Shown here piece after piece: positions 35,375 through 44,414 of a DNA stretch of 64,000 nucleotides. Position 1 is the first letter of the stretch. Each line of letters begins with the position of its first letter. A program made the position numbers and the translations under genes. Below the pieces are notes generated by a model. That model was not told the origin of the DNA. It was given only the letters and a program-made list of their open reading frames with translations, and did no database searches. This DNA comes from Cohnella hashimotonis (GTDB lineage Bacteria > Bacillota > Bacilli > Paenibacillales > Paenibacillaceae), in the NCBI RefSeq assembly GCF_030014955.1, contig NZ_JAGRPV010000001.1, forward strand, positions 8,603,869 to 8,667,868, given 5' to 3'.

Positions 35375-36316
35375 TCAAGCCTGCGGCACCCATTTCGTGA
35401 TCCGGCCCTCCGGCACCCACTCCACGACATAGATGGCGCCTTCGCCGTCTACGTGCACCGCGTGGGGCGACACGAAGCCGCGCGCGGGCCATTCGGCAGG
35501 CGGAATGGCGGGCCATCTGGCGTCCTGCCAGAGCGAGCTCGACTCGCCCAGCCGGGCGATGACGTTAAACTCGCGATCCGCCACGACGACGCGGCTGTTC
35601 AGATCGGGGATGCAATAATAGTCGCCTGCGCCGACCAGATCGCACGGGAGCATGTAGTCTCCCCCGAACGTGCCGAGGAGCTCGCCGTCCGCCGCATACT
35701 GCACGAACCGCCGATGCCTGCGATCGGCGACGTAGACGGTCGTGGCGCCGGATTCGGAGCCGTCGACCCACAAGCCATGAGGCTCGTACAGCTTCCCGTC
35801 CTCCGCGTCTCCGCGTCCGCCCCAGCTTTGCAACCAGCGTCCGTCTTTGTCGTAGCGGTGAATCAGGTATTCCCCGTAGCCGTCCGCCACGTAGATATCG
35901 CCGTTCGGCGCGACGCCGACGTCGGTCGGACGATATTTGTCCGGCTTCTCGTAAATATCGGACAAGGGAGGGACGTCGAGTACGAGCACCTCGCGGCCGT
36001 CCAGCGTATGCTTGGCGACGCGATGCCTGCGGATGTCCGTCACGTACAAATATTCCGTGCCGTCCGCCTCGCGGTCCAGGCACAGACCGTGGGCGCCCGC
36101 GGCGTATTCTTCGCCCCAGGAACCGACATATTCGCCGTCCGGCTCGAATATCGCGACCGCATGCCGGCTCATGTTAAATACATAGATTCGTCCTGCCGTA
36201 TCTTCAGCCAGTCCGTGCGTATACCCGAGGGCGACGCCCTCGGGCAGTTTGGCCCACCCGGCAAGAGGCGAGTAACTCGCCGCCTCCCGGATGCCGTTCT
36301 TGCGCATATCCGTCAT
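35375..36316 (-). CDS. NHL-repeat beta-propeller protein
   Basis: A 313-residue protein made of five to six NHL-type blades; repeated GIYVAD/GAIYVVE-like strands and HGL or PHAV turns mark each blade (HGLAEDTAGRIYVFN, TDVGVAPNGDIYVADGYG, PHGLWVDG, SPHAVHVDGEGAIYVVE). There is no signal peptide. The fold resembles the peptidylglycine amidating lyase and gluconolactonase propellers; a lactonase or binding role would suit the nearby sugar genes but no catalytic site can be named. GAGGAAGG precedes the ATG at 36316. It is convergent with the SDR gene. Confidence 0.82.
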   Translation of the reverse strand: MTDMRKNGIREAASYSPLAGWAKLPEGVALGYTHGLAEDTAGRIYVFNMSRHAVAIFEPDGEYVGSWGEEYAAGAHGLCLDREADGTEYLYVTDIRRHRVAKHTLDGREVLVLDVPPLSDIYEKPDKYRPTDVGVAPNGDIYVADGYGEYLIHRYDKDGRWLQSWGGRGDAEDGKLYEPHGLWVDGSESGATTVYVADRRHRRFVQYAADGELLGTFGGDYMLPCDLVGAGDYYCIPDLNSRVVVADREFNVIARLGESSSLWQDARWPAIPPAEWPARGFVSPHAVHVDGEGAIYVVEWVPEGRITKWVPQA

Positions 36317-36516
36317 TTTCGATCCGCCTTCCTCATTTTATCGCGCGCTCGTTTTTTTATCGACGCTCATATTATCGCTTCTCATTCTTATCGCTGCTCG
36401 CGCTCGCGGCCTCGTTGCCGCGCCCCGTCGTCTCCGGTCCGCTTCGCGTCTCTTCCCGTCGGCACCCGCCCGGGCAGGGGCAGGCGCCGGCGCATCCGCT
36501 CGACCTGCACATCGGC

Positions 36517-37323
36517 TCAGCCTTCCCTGGCGAGCAGCGGGAACCGGGGGCCGGCGATCGGCTGGCCTTTTTCCAGTCCCGTCCCGTCGGTAATGACGTG
36601 CGCGTCGCCGCTGTAAGTGACGCCGTCAGGCATGTAGATGATGGCCAGCACGCGCCGCGGACGGTCTGTCGAGTTGGCATGCGCATAGTGGAAGGTCAAG
36701 CCGTCGTGGAACGTGCAGCTGCCCGCCTTGAGCGGCACGATGACCGGCTTTTGCGTATCCGCCTGGCCGCCTTCCACGTAGTCGAATATGTTTTGCGGGT
36801 CTGCCAGATCGATGCCCTTCAACTTTCCGAGCCGGTTCGACTTTGGCACAAAGGCCATGCAGCCGTTGCGTTCATCTACGTCGTCGAGCGTCAGCCAGAT
36901 CGACATCATGCCGGGATTTTTCTCGTTCACCGGCCAGTAGGGCGTATCCTGGTGCCAGGGCGTCTCCTTGGAGTCGCCGGGCATTTTCCACAGGCCGTGG
37001 TCGTGGAACAGCCGCATGCCCGACACGCCGGCCAGCAGTCTGGCCGACTCGGCGAAGCGTGGATGCGCGGTATAGCGGCCCATGCCGGCATGATCGCGCC
37101 ATACGCTAACCTTCTGGTTCAACACCCGGTAGTACAGCCCGCCCTTTTTGTCCGTTTTGACGGCACGGTCTCCGTCGCTTTGCATCGCTTCCTCCAAATA
37201 TTCGCGGAGCTCGGCAAGTTCTTCGGGCGTAATCATGTTGTCTACCTGCACGAACCCGTTCTCCCGGTAGAAATCGATATGCGCTTGCGTGATCGGCGTT
37301 TGTACTTGCGTCTGAGTCGTCAT
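36517..37323 (-). CDS. Phytanoyl-CoA dioxygenase (PhyH) family protein, third copy
   Basis: A 268-residue Fe(II)/2-oxoglutarate oxygenase starting at the ATG at 37323 after AAGGAGG. The much longer open frame to 38355 is antisense to the AraC gene and not real. Iron ligands are H124-x-D126 (TPWHQDTPYW) and H212 (LTFHYAHANS), with R223 for 2-oxoglutarate. The motif VDERNGCMAFVPKS is characteristic. It is divergent from the AraC gene at 37441 with a 117-bp gap. This is the best PhyH match of the three copies. Substrate unknown. Confidence 0.92.
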   Translation of the reverse strand: MTTQTQVQTPITQAHIDFYRENGFVQVDNMITPEELAELREYLEEAMQSDGDRAVKTDKKGGLYYRVLNQKVSVWRDHAGMGRYTAHPRFAESARLLAGVSGMRLFHDHGLWKMPGDSKETPWHQDTPYWPVNEKNPGMMSIWLTLDDVDERNGCMAFVPKSNRLGKLKGIDLADPQNIFDYVEGGQADTQKPVIVPLKAGSCTFHDGLTFHYAHANSTDRPRRVLAIIYMPDGVTYSGDAHVITDGTGLEKGQPIAGPRFPLLAREG

Positions 37324-37440
37324 CGCGCTGAATCCTCCTTGTGGTTTGCTGTAGTTCAAGCATAATGGGTAGAGGCGTCGCGGTGGATGGATAGAAGTTC
37401 GCCGTATTTGTAAAAAAGTCGAAAAATAAGGAGCGCTTAC

Positions 37441-38349
37441 ATGCCTGTCCCGCAGAGGATCGATTATCGCCTGCTGTCGCCTTACGTCCGCTATGTGCAC
37501 GAGATTGTCATCGCACCCGGCTCCCGCAACGGCGACCGGCATATTTACGATTACGAGTTCATCTTCGTCGTTCGCGGCGAAGGCAGGCTGTGGCTCGGCG
37601 ATCGCGAGCATCCGATGAAAGGAGGCGATCTTTTCTACATCCGGCCGCATCTGATCAACGCGATGGAGATCACCGGACCGCAGCCGATGGATTGCTTTGC
37701 CGTTCATTTCGATTATATGTATCTGGGAGAAGGACACGAGTTTTCCCCGTATGCGGTATACATGGGTCAAGGCGTAGAGGAGAGAGCGGGGCGCCTGCAC
37801 GAAAGGCCGGCCGTCGAGCCTGCGGAGCTCGACATTCCCGAGGCGATCGCGGTCAGCGACGTGAAGCGCTTTTACGAGACGTTCAGGGAGTTGAACGACT
37901 GCTTCAGCCGTGCCGGCATCGGTGCGCGGCTGCAGCTGAAGTCTGCCATGCTGCGGCTGCTCGGGCTTGTGTACGAAGAGCTGATGACGCGGGAAGGCGT
38001 GCGAATCGGACATCCGCACGCCGATATGGTGCTTGAGGCGATTCAGTACATGGAGGCGCACTACGCGGATCGCATCGATGCGCAGCTGCTGGCGGGCCGG
38101 GCCGGTTTCACGCCCAAGTACTTCGGCACGCTGTTCAAGCAAGCGACGGGCACCACGGTGTCGGCTTACCTGCTTCGTTTGCGCATGGAGCGGGCCAAGC
38201 AGCTCCTCGCGCAGCGCAGTCTTTCGATAGAAGAGGTCGGCGTCCGCGTGGGCATCGGGGATCTTTATTATTTCAGCAAGCTGTTCAAAAAAACGGAGGG
38301 CATGTCTCCGAGCCGGTACGCTTCGTCGATCGCCTGGCCTGCGAAATAG
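37441..38349 (+). CDS. AraC-family transcriptional regulator with N-terminal cupin
   Basis: A 302-residue regulator with AAGGAG seven bases before the ATG. The N-terminal cupin region (about residues 30-95) has DYEFIFVVRGEGRLWLGD and GGDLFYIRPHLIN. The C-terminal helix-turn-helix pair (about 200-300) has FTPKYFGTLFKQATGTT and GMSPSRYAS. It is divergent from the third PhyH gene, its likely target. The layout repeats that at 886-2800 and 3176-5083. Confidence 0.92.
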   Translation: MPVPQRIDYRLLSPYVRYVHEIVIAPGSRNGDRHIYDYEFIFVVRGEGRLWLGDREHPMKGGDLFYIRPHLINAMEITGPQPMDCFAVHFDYMYLGEGHEFSPYAVYMGQGVEERAGRLHERPAVEPAELDIPEAIAVSDVKRFYETFRELNDCFSRAGIGARLQLKSAMLRLLGLVYEELMTREGVRIGHPHADMVLEAIQYMEAHYADRIDAQLLAGRAGFTPKYFGTLFKQATGTTVSAYLLRLRMERAKQLLAQRSLSIEEVGVRVGIGDLYYFSKLFKKTEGMSPSRYASSIAWPAK

Positions 38350-38380
38350 AGGCATTTGCAGGCTGGGCGCCCAACGGCGT

Positions 38381-38965
38381 TCAGGCAGCCAGCTTTTGGG
38401 CCATGGCGGCAGGCTGCTTTTGCGTCCAGTACTGGAGTGCCGTCGTCAGCAGCGGATCGTCGTTCGTCCAGCCGCCGTCCATCTGCGCGAACTTGCCCTC
38501 GCCTGCTTTTCCGGCGATGCGATAGACATCCGGCGCCTGCCCCTGATCGGCGCGAAGCATCAATAGGTAGCTCTCCCCCGAGCATAATAAGGAGCTGCCC
38601 GTGTTCGAAGACTGGACGATGCGGATGTAGCGTGCGGTGCCGCCTTTCAGCCAGTCGCGGACCTCCAGCGTCGTTACACTCGAATTGCCGTCCAGCGCGT
38701 GCGCTTCGGCGATGACGGTCCCGGTCACGACGGCGTCTGCCGCGTTCATCAGGTTCAACAGGCGGGCTGCGTCGCCTTGAACGGCGGGACCGCCCGCTGC
38801 GTCTTCTTGTCCGCCTTCGGGAAAGTCGAGGTGAACGGGAGGCAGCGGCACGATTTGCTCGGCCGGAGACAAGGCAAACGAGGGCGTAAGCGGGCCGTTC
38901 AGGAGCAAGCCGCCGACGAGCAGGGCAGCTGCGAGCAGGACGGATCCGAACAGTTTGATCGACAT
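38381..38965 (-). CDS. Secreted or membrane-anchored protein of unknown function
   Basis: About 194 residues if started at the ATG at 38965, where a clear signal sequence begins (MSIKLFGSVLLAAALLVGGL). No good ribosome binding site is visible and the frame stays open to 39223, so the start is uncertain. The mature part includes ADAVVTGTVIAEAHAL and SYLLMLRADQG, resembling small beta-barrel (OB-like) surface proteins that I cannot name. It is divergent from the GGDEF gene at 39222. Confidence 0.6.
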   Translation of the reverse strand: MSIKLFGSVLLAAALLVGGLLLNGPLTPSFALSPAEQIVPLPPVHLDFPEGGQEDAAGGPAVQGDAARLLNLMNAADAVVTGTVIAEAHALDGNSSVTTLEVRDWLKGGTARYIRIVQSSNTGSSLLCSGESYLLMLRADQGQAPDVYRIAGKAGEGKFAQMDGGWTNDDPLLTTALQYWTQKQPAAMAQKLAA

Positions 38966-39185
38966 GAGGGGCACCGCCGTTTCTGAGTTGGTCTTTGACT
39001 TCTTGACGGAGCCTGCGGGGCAAATGTTCCACTTCGACGCAAAGTAACGATCGAACAATATATGGAAACGGCACCTGTAGTCCGATATGAACTGAAACTT
39101 TAAAAAAAGGTTGAATTGGATTTTCTTAGCGGTATCATTTGCGCACGGAATTTGTCGAAAAATTCCATTGGGCCGGGCGATCAGG

Positions 39186-39194
39186 TGGTATAAT
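39186..39194 (+). promoter_or_regulatory. Extended -10 promoter for GGDEF gene
   Basis: TGGTATAAT is a perfect extended -10 element. TTGGGC at 39168 is a possible -35 with a short 15-bp spacer. The start codon is 28 bp downstream. The ribosome binding site GGAGG at 39207 is followed by CCTCC, so GGAG-GTGC-CTCC could pair and hide it. Confidence 0.6.
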
Positions 39195-39221
39195 AAATGC
39201 CTGAACGGAGGTGCCTCCTCC

Positions 39222-40772
39222 ATGGCGGCTTGGTTGTTTTTATTCGGCGGCGTGCTCTCGCTTACGGGGGTCGCCTATGCATACAGCTTGCGGAAGATGC
39301 CTGGCGCGCTTCCGCTTTTCGCGCTTTTTGCGCTGACCGGGATCATCATGTTCGCTTCCGGCAGGGAGGAGCTGCTGCCCGGCCTGGCGGACAAACTGCT
39401 GTGGCGCAACGTCCAGCAGATCGGCTATCTTTTCGCCCCGCTCTCCGTACTGTGGCTCGCCTTGACCTATACGCGAGAAGGCTCGCGGCTGACCCGCCAG
39501 ACCATTGCCTTGATGCTTATCATTCCAACCGCAGGCTTGATTCTCATTTTTACCGACTCGTTGCATCATCTCATGCGCGTACAGGTCTACTTGAACGAAG
39601 CAGGGATGCTCGTCGTCCAGCGGACGGTTTTGAACCAGGCGATCTACGGTTTTTCGCTGCTCGTGTCGCTCGTCGGCTTGTTCGTCCTGATTCGAAGCGT
39701 TTTTTATACGCGCGGCGTACAGCGTCGGCAGCTGCTTTATCTGATTGTCGGCATGTATCTTCCCTCGGTGCTCGCGTTTATGCGAGGAGCCGGCTTGGTC
39801 GATTTTCAGGGCTATACGACTTCGATCGGCATCACTTATTTGCCGGGCCTGCTTATTGTCGGCTGGGGCGTGCTGCGCTACCACCTGTTCGATTCGGTTC
39901 CCTTCCCGCGCAACCGTCTGTTCGATATGATGAGCGAAGGGATCGTCGTGCTCGATGCGGACGGGCGACTTCAGGATCTTAACGGCGCGGCGAGGCGGAT
40001 GCTTCGGATGGAAGGCGATCTGTGGCAGGGAAGGCATGTCTCGGACACGCCGCTGCCGTCGGTGCATTGGCTCACGGCGCATCGGGACCGGATCGAGATC
40101 GTTTCGTTCGACTTTGCCTTGGGCGAAGGAGAGGACGAGCGGCAGTTCACCGCCAAGATCACGCCGATTCTTCATCGGAACCGCGTGCTGCTCGGCTCGT
40201 TGTCCGTGCTGACGGACCGGACGGAGGAGCGACGCAGGGAGGTTGAGCTGCGGCAGGCGGCCGTGACGGACGGCTTGACGGGAATTTACAACCGCAACGG
40301 CTTTATCTCGGAGCTGACGCGCGTGCTGGAGAGCGCTCGGGAGCGCGGGACGCAGCTGTCCTTGCTCGTTCTCGACATCGACAGCTTTAAGAGCGTGAAC
40401 GACAGGTTCGGCCATCTGACGGGGGATCGGACGATACGCGCTTTCGTGGATTCGGTGCGGAAGACGGCAGGGGAGCTCGGATTGTTCGGCCGCATCGGCG
40501 GCGAGGAGTTCGCGCTGGCGCTGCCCGGATTACAAGCAGAGGAAGCGTTCGAATGCGCGGAGGGCATCCGTCGCGAGATCGGCCATACCGTAATTGCGGA
40601 CGGACTCGGCGGCACGTTCGGCATCACGGCGAGCATCGGGGTTGCGACCCTGAGGCCCGAGGATCGGTCGTTCGAATCGCTCTACTCGCGGGCCGACGCC
40701 GGCCTGTACGAGGCGAAGCGTCTCGGACGCAATGCGACTTGCGAAGGCGGCAAGACGCCGATCCATGCATAG
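39222..40772 (+). CDS. Membrane diguanylate cyclase (7TM sensor, PAS-like, GGDEF)
   Basis: A 516-residue protein starting at the ATG at 39222. Seven hydrophobic segments occupy residues 1-220, like the N-terminal 7TM sensor found in some histidine kinases. A PAS-like segment follows (about 235-340: FDMMSEGIVVLDADGRLQDL). The GGDEF domain (about 350-510) has an intact active site GGEEF at 426-430 and LTGIYNRNGF at its start. No RxxD inhibitory site sits five residues before it, so product inhibition may be absent. It would make cyclic di-GMP in response to a membrane signal. It stands alone. Confidence 0.9.
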   Translation: MAAWLFLFGGVLSLTGVAYAYSLRKMPGALPLFALFALTGIIMFASGREELLPGLADKLLWRNVQQIGYLFAPLSVLWLALTYTREGSRLTRQTIALMLIIPTAGLILIFTDSLHHLMRVQVYLNEAGMLVVQRTVLNQAIYGFSLLVSLVGLFVLIRSVFYTRGVQRRQLLYLIVGMYLPSVLAFMRGAGLVDFQGYTTSIGITYLPGLLIVGWGVLRYHLFDSVPFPRNRLFDMMSEGIVVLDADGRLQDLNGAARRMLRMEGDLWQGRHVSDTPLPSVHWLTAHRDRIEIVSFDFALGEGEDERQFTAKITPILHRNRVLLGSLSVLTDRTEERRREVELRQAAVTDGLTGIYNRNGFISELTRVLESARERGTQLSLLVLDIDSFKSVNDRFGHLTGDRTIRAFVDSVRKTAGELGLFGRIGGEEFALALPGLQAEEAFECAEGIRREIGHTVIADGLGGTFGITASIGVATLRPEDRSFESLYSRADAGLYEAKRLGRNATCEGGKTPIHA

Positions 40773-40935
40773 CATGGAATGGTGGCAATTGGCGGACAAG
40801 CAGGCGCGCTTTCGCGGACAGGCAGGCGCGCTTTCTGCGGAAAGAGGCGGAACGGATGGGGGGCGGTTCGGATATGTGCGGTTTAAAATTGTGCGGTTCG
40901 GATGTGTGCGGTTCGAAAATGTACGTTTCGAAAAG

Positions 40936-41280
40936 GCTGCATTTGTACATCTATTTTTCATCGGCGCGCGACTCGGGATAAAAAGCCTGCGAATATGCAG
41001 GAAAAATCTGAGCAGCAGTGGCAAAAAGGGCGGATGCATGAAAATAAATGCGTTTTTGCATCTATCCGGTCCAACAGGGCCGACATCGGCGAAAAGATGT
41101 AGATTTGCAGGCATTTCGGGGAAAAATGACGCGGGCGACGATCGGCCAACCCGTTTGCACGGCTCTCTGACCAAAGGCAGTCGGACGAAAGGTTATCGGA
41201 CGAAAGGCACTCCGACAAACGGCTATCGGACGAACCATCCGCAGCATTCCGCAAGAAGCAGGTTTCGGATAGCCGTAAGA
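40936..41280. repeat. Dispersed double-hairpin element, copy A
   Basis: Uninterrupted copy in the gap between the GGDEF and asparaginase genes (40773-41331). Unit a runs from GGCTGCATTTGTACATCTAT to AAGCCTGCGAATATGCAGG; unit b from AATGCGTTTTTGCATCTAT to AGATGTAGATTTGCAGGC. Each unit's ends are imperfect inverted repeats, so each could fold into a long hairpin. A tail with repeated CGGACGAAAGG words follows. Before it, 40861-40930 has short TGTGCGGTT repeats. Matching copies are at 46711, 54963 and 61919. Confidence 0.75.
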
Positions 41281-41290
41281 TCTAAATAAA

Positions 41291-41323
41291 GGGACCGTCA
41301 GGAAGATTTCTCCCTGACGGTTT
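41291..41323. terminator. Terminator between convergent genes
   Basis: ACCGTCAGG pairs with CCTGACGGT. T-rich sequence follows on the plus strand (TTTCT) and, on the minus strand, CTTTATTT, so it may serve both the upstream region and the asparaginase gene. Confidence 0.75.
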
Positions 41324-41331
41324 CTCTGCTT

Positions 41332-42411
41332 CTAGACCATATATTCGAAAAAAAGCGGCGTCCGCACGAATTGCTCGACCTCGCGCGCGTCCTCGTAGAT
41401 GGCGCAGCCGAGAAGCAGCTTCATCAGGGCGGCTTCGGACGAAATATGCCCGAGCGCGATTCCGCCTGCCTCGGTCAGGTGAGATGAAGAGGCGTACATA
41501 TCGCCTTCGGGGCTGCGCATAGGCACAAGATAGACGTCGACGCCGCGCGCGCGGCAGTAAGAGATGAACGAAACAAGCGTCCTTCCCTCCGCGCCGTCCC
41601 GCGCGTTCGCGGTTCCCGAGTGATAGGTGTCGTGGAGTACGGCTCGCGGACGGCGCGAATCGAAGTCGTAGACGCGATAGTCCAAGCCGGGATAAGGCTT
41701 GACGTAGAGTACGGGCGGCCATGCTTCGTCATTCGCCGGAGGCGCGGGCGGTGCCGGCAGCGCCGGGCGGAAGAGCTCGGCTGCGGCCGGGTTGACCGGA
41801 TGCGGGTTCGGCTCGAAGCGCCCGGACCGCATTCGGCCGAACGGCGCCCCGTACGGCGCGTCGAACTGGTCGGTGAACGGCAGCGCCTGCGTGATGCGCG
41901 TGCCCAGATAGACGACCGATTCGCCCAGGTCGTTGCCGAACAGCGCGAAGACGCCAGGCAGTCCGGCTTCGGCGATGAAATCGACCGATGCCGAGAAGTT
42001 GGCGAGTCCGTTGCTCCTCGGGTCCTCCAGCGGGTAATTGGCTGCCGTCAGGACGACCGGAATCGGAGCGTCGCTGCATAAATAGGCAAGCATCGCCGCG
42101 CTAAAAGAGAGCGTGTCTGAGCCGTGCGTGACGATGACGCCGGCATAGCCGCCGCCGTATGCGGCTCGCACCGCCTTGGCCAGCATCGTCCAGTCTCCGG
42201 GCACAAGGTTCTCGCTGAGCAGATTGCAGGGCTGCGCGGTCTCAAAATCGATTTCTCGCGTACCTGCGATTTGGGCATACTGCTCCAAGAGGAAGTAGGA
42301 GCCGGCTGCGTCGACGTCGATGCCGCGCGCGCCGCGCCGGCTTCCAATGGTGCCGCCGGTGAAAAGCGCTAAAATCTTAATGGGCCTATTTGCGGACAAG
42401 TGAGCAGACAT
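41332..42411 (-). CDS. Asparaginase family protein
   Basis: A 359-residue amidohydrolase. Both catalytic threonine motifs are present: LFTGGTIGS at about residue 18 and VTHGSDTLSFSA near residue 95. ANYPLEDPRSNGLANF is also typical. No signal peptide is visible, favouring the cytoplasmic type I form converting asparagine to aspartate and ammonia. A proline/alanine-rich stretch in the middle (ALPAPPAPPAND) is unusual and may be a domain linker. The start is ambiguous by a few codons because GGAAAGG abuts the ATG. It lies 51 bp after the GH130 gene on the same strand. Confidence 0.88.
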   Translation of the reverse strand: MSAHLSANRPIKILALFTGGTIGSRRGARGIDVDAAGSYFLLEQYAQIAGTREIDFETAQPCNLLSENLVPGDWTMLAKAVRAAYGGGYAGVIVTHGSDTLSFSAAMLAYLCSDAPIPVVLTAANYPLEDPRSNGLANFSASVDFIAEAGLPGVFALFGNDLGESVVYLGTRITQALPFTDQFDAPYGAPFGRMRSGRFEPNPHPVNPAAAELFRPALPAPPAPPANDEAWPPVLYVKPYPGLDYRVYDFDSRRPRAVLHDTYHSGTANARDGAEGRTLVSFISYCRARGVDVYLVPMRSPEGDMYASSSHLTEAGGIALGHISSEAALMKLLLGCAIYEDAREVEQFVRTPLFFEYMV

Positions 42412-42462
42412 CCTTTCCGTTCGTCGTATGGCGAATTGCGATGCGAAGCTGCAGCCGCGGCT

Positions 42463-43509
42463 TCAGAAGCTGTCCCAAATATCCGGGAGCGGGATGTCTG
42501 CCCGGGCCATGACTTCGTCGGCCGCCCCGTAGTACATGCGGACCGTGTCGCCGGCCAGAATCGCGCCGCAGGAGAACACGACCTTACCGAAGAAGCCGTT
42601 CACCTCGTAGTCGGCTTCGGGCGCCAGAATAGGCACGCGGGAGCGAGCCAGCACGCGGGCCGGATCCTCCAGGTCCAGCAAGGCCGCGCCCATGCTGTAG
42701 CGGCTGTCGGCGTCTGCGCCGTGGTACAGCGCGAGCCAGCCGCGGTCGGTCCGGATCGGTACGGCGCCGCCGCCGATGCGACCGCCGTCCCAATGGCCGG
42801 GGCGCAGGCCCATCAAGTAGCGGTGGCCGCCCCAATGGAGCAGGTCCGGCGACTCCGCGACCCACATTTCGGGCGCGCCGATCGACTTGGGCACGGGACG
42901 GTGCAGCATATAGTATTTGCCGTTAATGCGCTCTGGAAAAAACATCGCGTCTTTATTTTCGGGCGGAAGAATCATGCCGAGCCGTTCGTAGGACGCGAAG
43001 TCGCGGGTCACGGCCAGCCCGACGCCGACGCCCCTAGAGCTGACCGCGCTGTAAGTAATGTAGTATTTATCGCCCATTTGCGTAATACGGGGGTCTTCGA
43101 TACCCCAGGCCTCATCCGCTTGGGAAGGAAATAGCGCCGGCGTCTCGTCGACGACGAACCGCACGCCGTCCTTGCTGCGGGCGACGCGGAGATGCGACAT
43201 CGAAGTCAGATAGGCGTAGGAGCCGTCGTACCCTTTGATCACGCGCGAATCGGCAAAGTTATAATTCGGATCGTCTGCCGCCAACCGGACGAGCTCGAGC
43301 CGGTCGCCATTCTCGTCGAGCATCGGCACCAGCACCGCGCCCGACTCCGACTGCAGCGGCATCTCGGCCACGCGCAGCAGCAGAATAACTTCGTCCCCGA
43401 GCTCGGCGACGCCGGCATTAAAAGCGCCTACGACCTGGAAATCCGGACGAGAAGGTTTGACATGACCGACGGTCACGATGGGACCGTCCGCCATACGAAT
43501 GACTGCCAT
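42463..43509 (-). CDS. GH130 family beta-mannoside phosphorylase-like protein
   Basis: A 348-residue five-bladed propeller enzyme. Signature elements are FNAGVAELGDEVILLLRV, the YNFADSRVI stretch, AWGIEDPRIT with the catalytic-region Asp, and GAVPIRTDRGWLALYHGA with a conserved TDRGWL. GH130 members phosphorolyse beta-mannosides such as mannosyl-glucose or mannobiose in the cytoplasm, giving mannose-1-phosphate. The large GH26 mannanase at 55490 makes mannan-derived substrates plausible. A GGGGTGA site precedes the ATG. Confidence 0.9.
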   Translation of the reverse strand: MAVIRMADGPIVTVGHVKPSRPDFQVVGAFNAGVAELGDEVILLLRVAEMPLQSESGAVLVPMLDENGDRLELVRLAADDPNYNFADSRVIKGYDGSYAYLTSMSHLRVARSKDGVRFVVDETPALFPSQADEAWGIEDPRITQMGDKYYITYSAVSSRGVGVGLAVTRDFASYERLGMILPPENKDAMFFPERINGKYYMLHRPVPKSIGAPEMWVAESPDLLHWGGHRYLMGLRPGHWDGGRIGGGAVPIRTDRGWLALYHGADADSRYSMGAALLDLEDPARVLARSRVPILAPEADYEVNGFFGKVVFSCGAILAGDTVRMYYGAADEVMARADIPLPDIWDSF

Positions 43510-43634
43510 TTGACGCTCACCCCGTTTGCATCTTATTCTAACCCCATACTACTTTACAAGTACCCAATCTCCAAGCGGAGGGCTCGCGATCGGGCCATGC
43601 CGCGCGGAAGGTAGCGGAGGCCGAGGGATACGAC

Positions 43635-44399
43635 TTGAATGAACCGATGAACGTACGCAGCAATGAGATCGTCGAGGTATGTCTGCTGGCGGGCAAAATT
43701 ATGCTGGAGAACGGCGGGGAGACGTACCGCGTGGAGGATACGATGATACGGATCGCTTCCGCCTACGGTGCGGAGAATCCCCAGAGCTTCGTTATGCCGA
43801 CGGGCATTATGTTCGCCATCGAAGGTTCGGAGGCGTCGACGCGGCTTGTCCGCATCTCGCAGCGGTCGACCAACCTGAACAAGGTGACGGAGGTAAACGA
43901 CATCTCCAGGCGCATCGCGGGCGGCCAGCTGCCGCCGGTAGAGGCATGCAGGCTGCTCAAGGGGGTCGCAAGCGGGGCGCCCGTCTACCCGCTCAGGATT
44001 CAGCTGGTGCTGGCCGCGCTCGCGAGCGGATGCTTTCTCATTCTTTATGATGGAACCTGGGCAGACATGCCTGCGGCTATGCTCTGCGGCGGAACGGGCT
44101 TCTGGGTGCTTGGCCGGATGGCGCGGCTCAGCTCGATCCGGCTGTTCGGGGAGCTGATCGCGGCCCTGGTCGTCGGTCTGCTATCCTATCTGGTCGTGCA
44201 TCTCGGCGTCGGCCAGCAGCATAGCACGATCATGATCGCGTCCGTCATGCCGCTCGTACCCGGGCTGCTCATCACCAACGCGGTTCGCGATCTGATGGCG
44301 GGGCATCTCGTGTCGGGCATTTCAAAGGGAGCGGAGGCGTTTTTGACGGCCTTCGCCATCGGCGGGGGCATCGGAATCGCGCTGACGTTGAATGGATAA
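43635..44399 (+). CDS. ThrE-type exporter, large subunit (DUF1212)
   Basis: A 254-residue protein. The N-terminal 110 residues are the soluble DUF1212-type domain (GKIMLENGGETYRVEDTM, then SFVMPTGIMFAIEG); the rest has about five membrane helices, with MIASVMPLVPGLLITNAVRD as signature. Related proteins export threonine, serine or small dicarboxylates as a two-gene pair. The start is taken as the TTG at 43635, six bases after GAGGGA; the ATG at 43647 is the alternative. The small subunit follows 15 bp downstream. Confidence 0.9.
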   Translation: MNEPMNVRSNEIVEVCLLAGKIMLENGGETYRVEDTMIRIASAYGAENPQSFVMPTGIMFAIEGSEASTRLVRISQRSTNLNKVTEVNDISRRIAGGQLPPVEACRLLKGVASGAPVYPLRIQLVLAALASGCFLILYDGTWADMPAAMLCGGTGFWVLGRMARLSSIRLFGELIAALVVGLLSYLVVHLGVGQQHSTIMIASVMPLVPGLLITNAVRDLMAGHLVSGISKGAEAFLTAFAIGGGIGIALTLNG

Positions 44400-44414
44400 G
44401 GGGGCGGTCGGGGC

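Noticed and set aside
36517..38355. 612-residue minus-strand protein fusing PhyH to a long N-terminal part
   Set aside because: The N-terminal half is antisense to a clear AraC gene; the real PhyH gene starts at 37323 after AAGGAGG.
40773..41331. Small protein genes in the gap after the GGDEF gene
   Set aside because: The frames cover the dispersed repeat and are not conserved between its copies.
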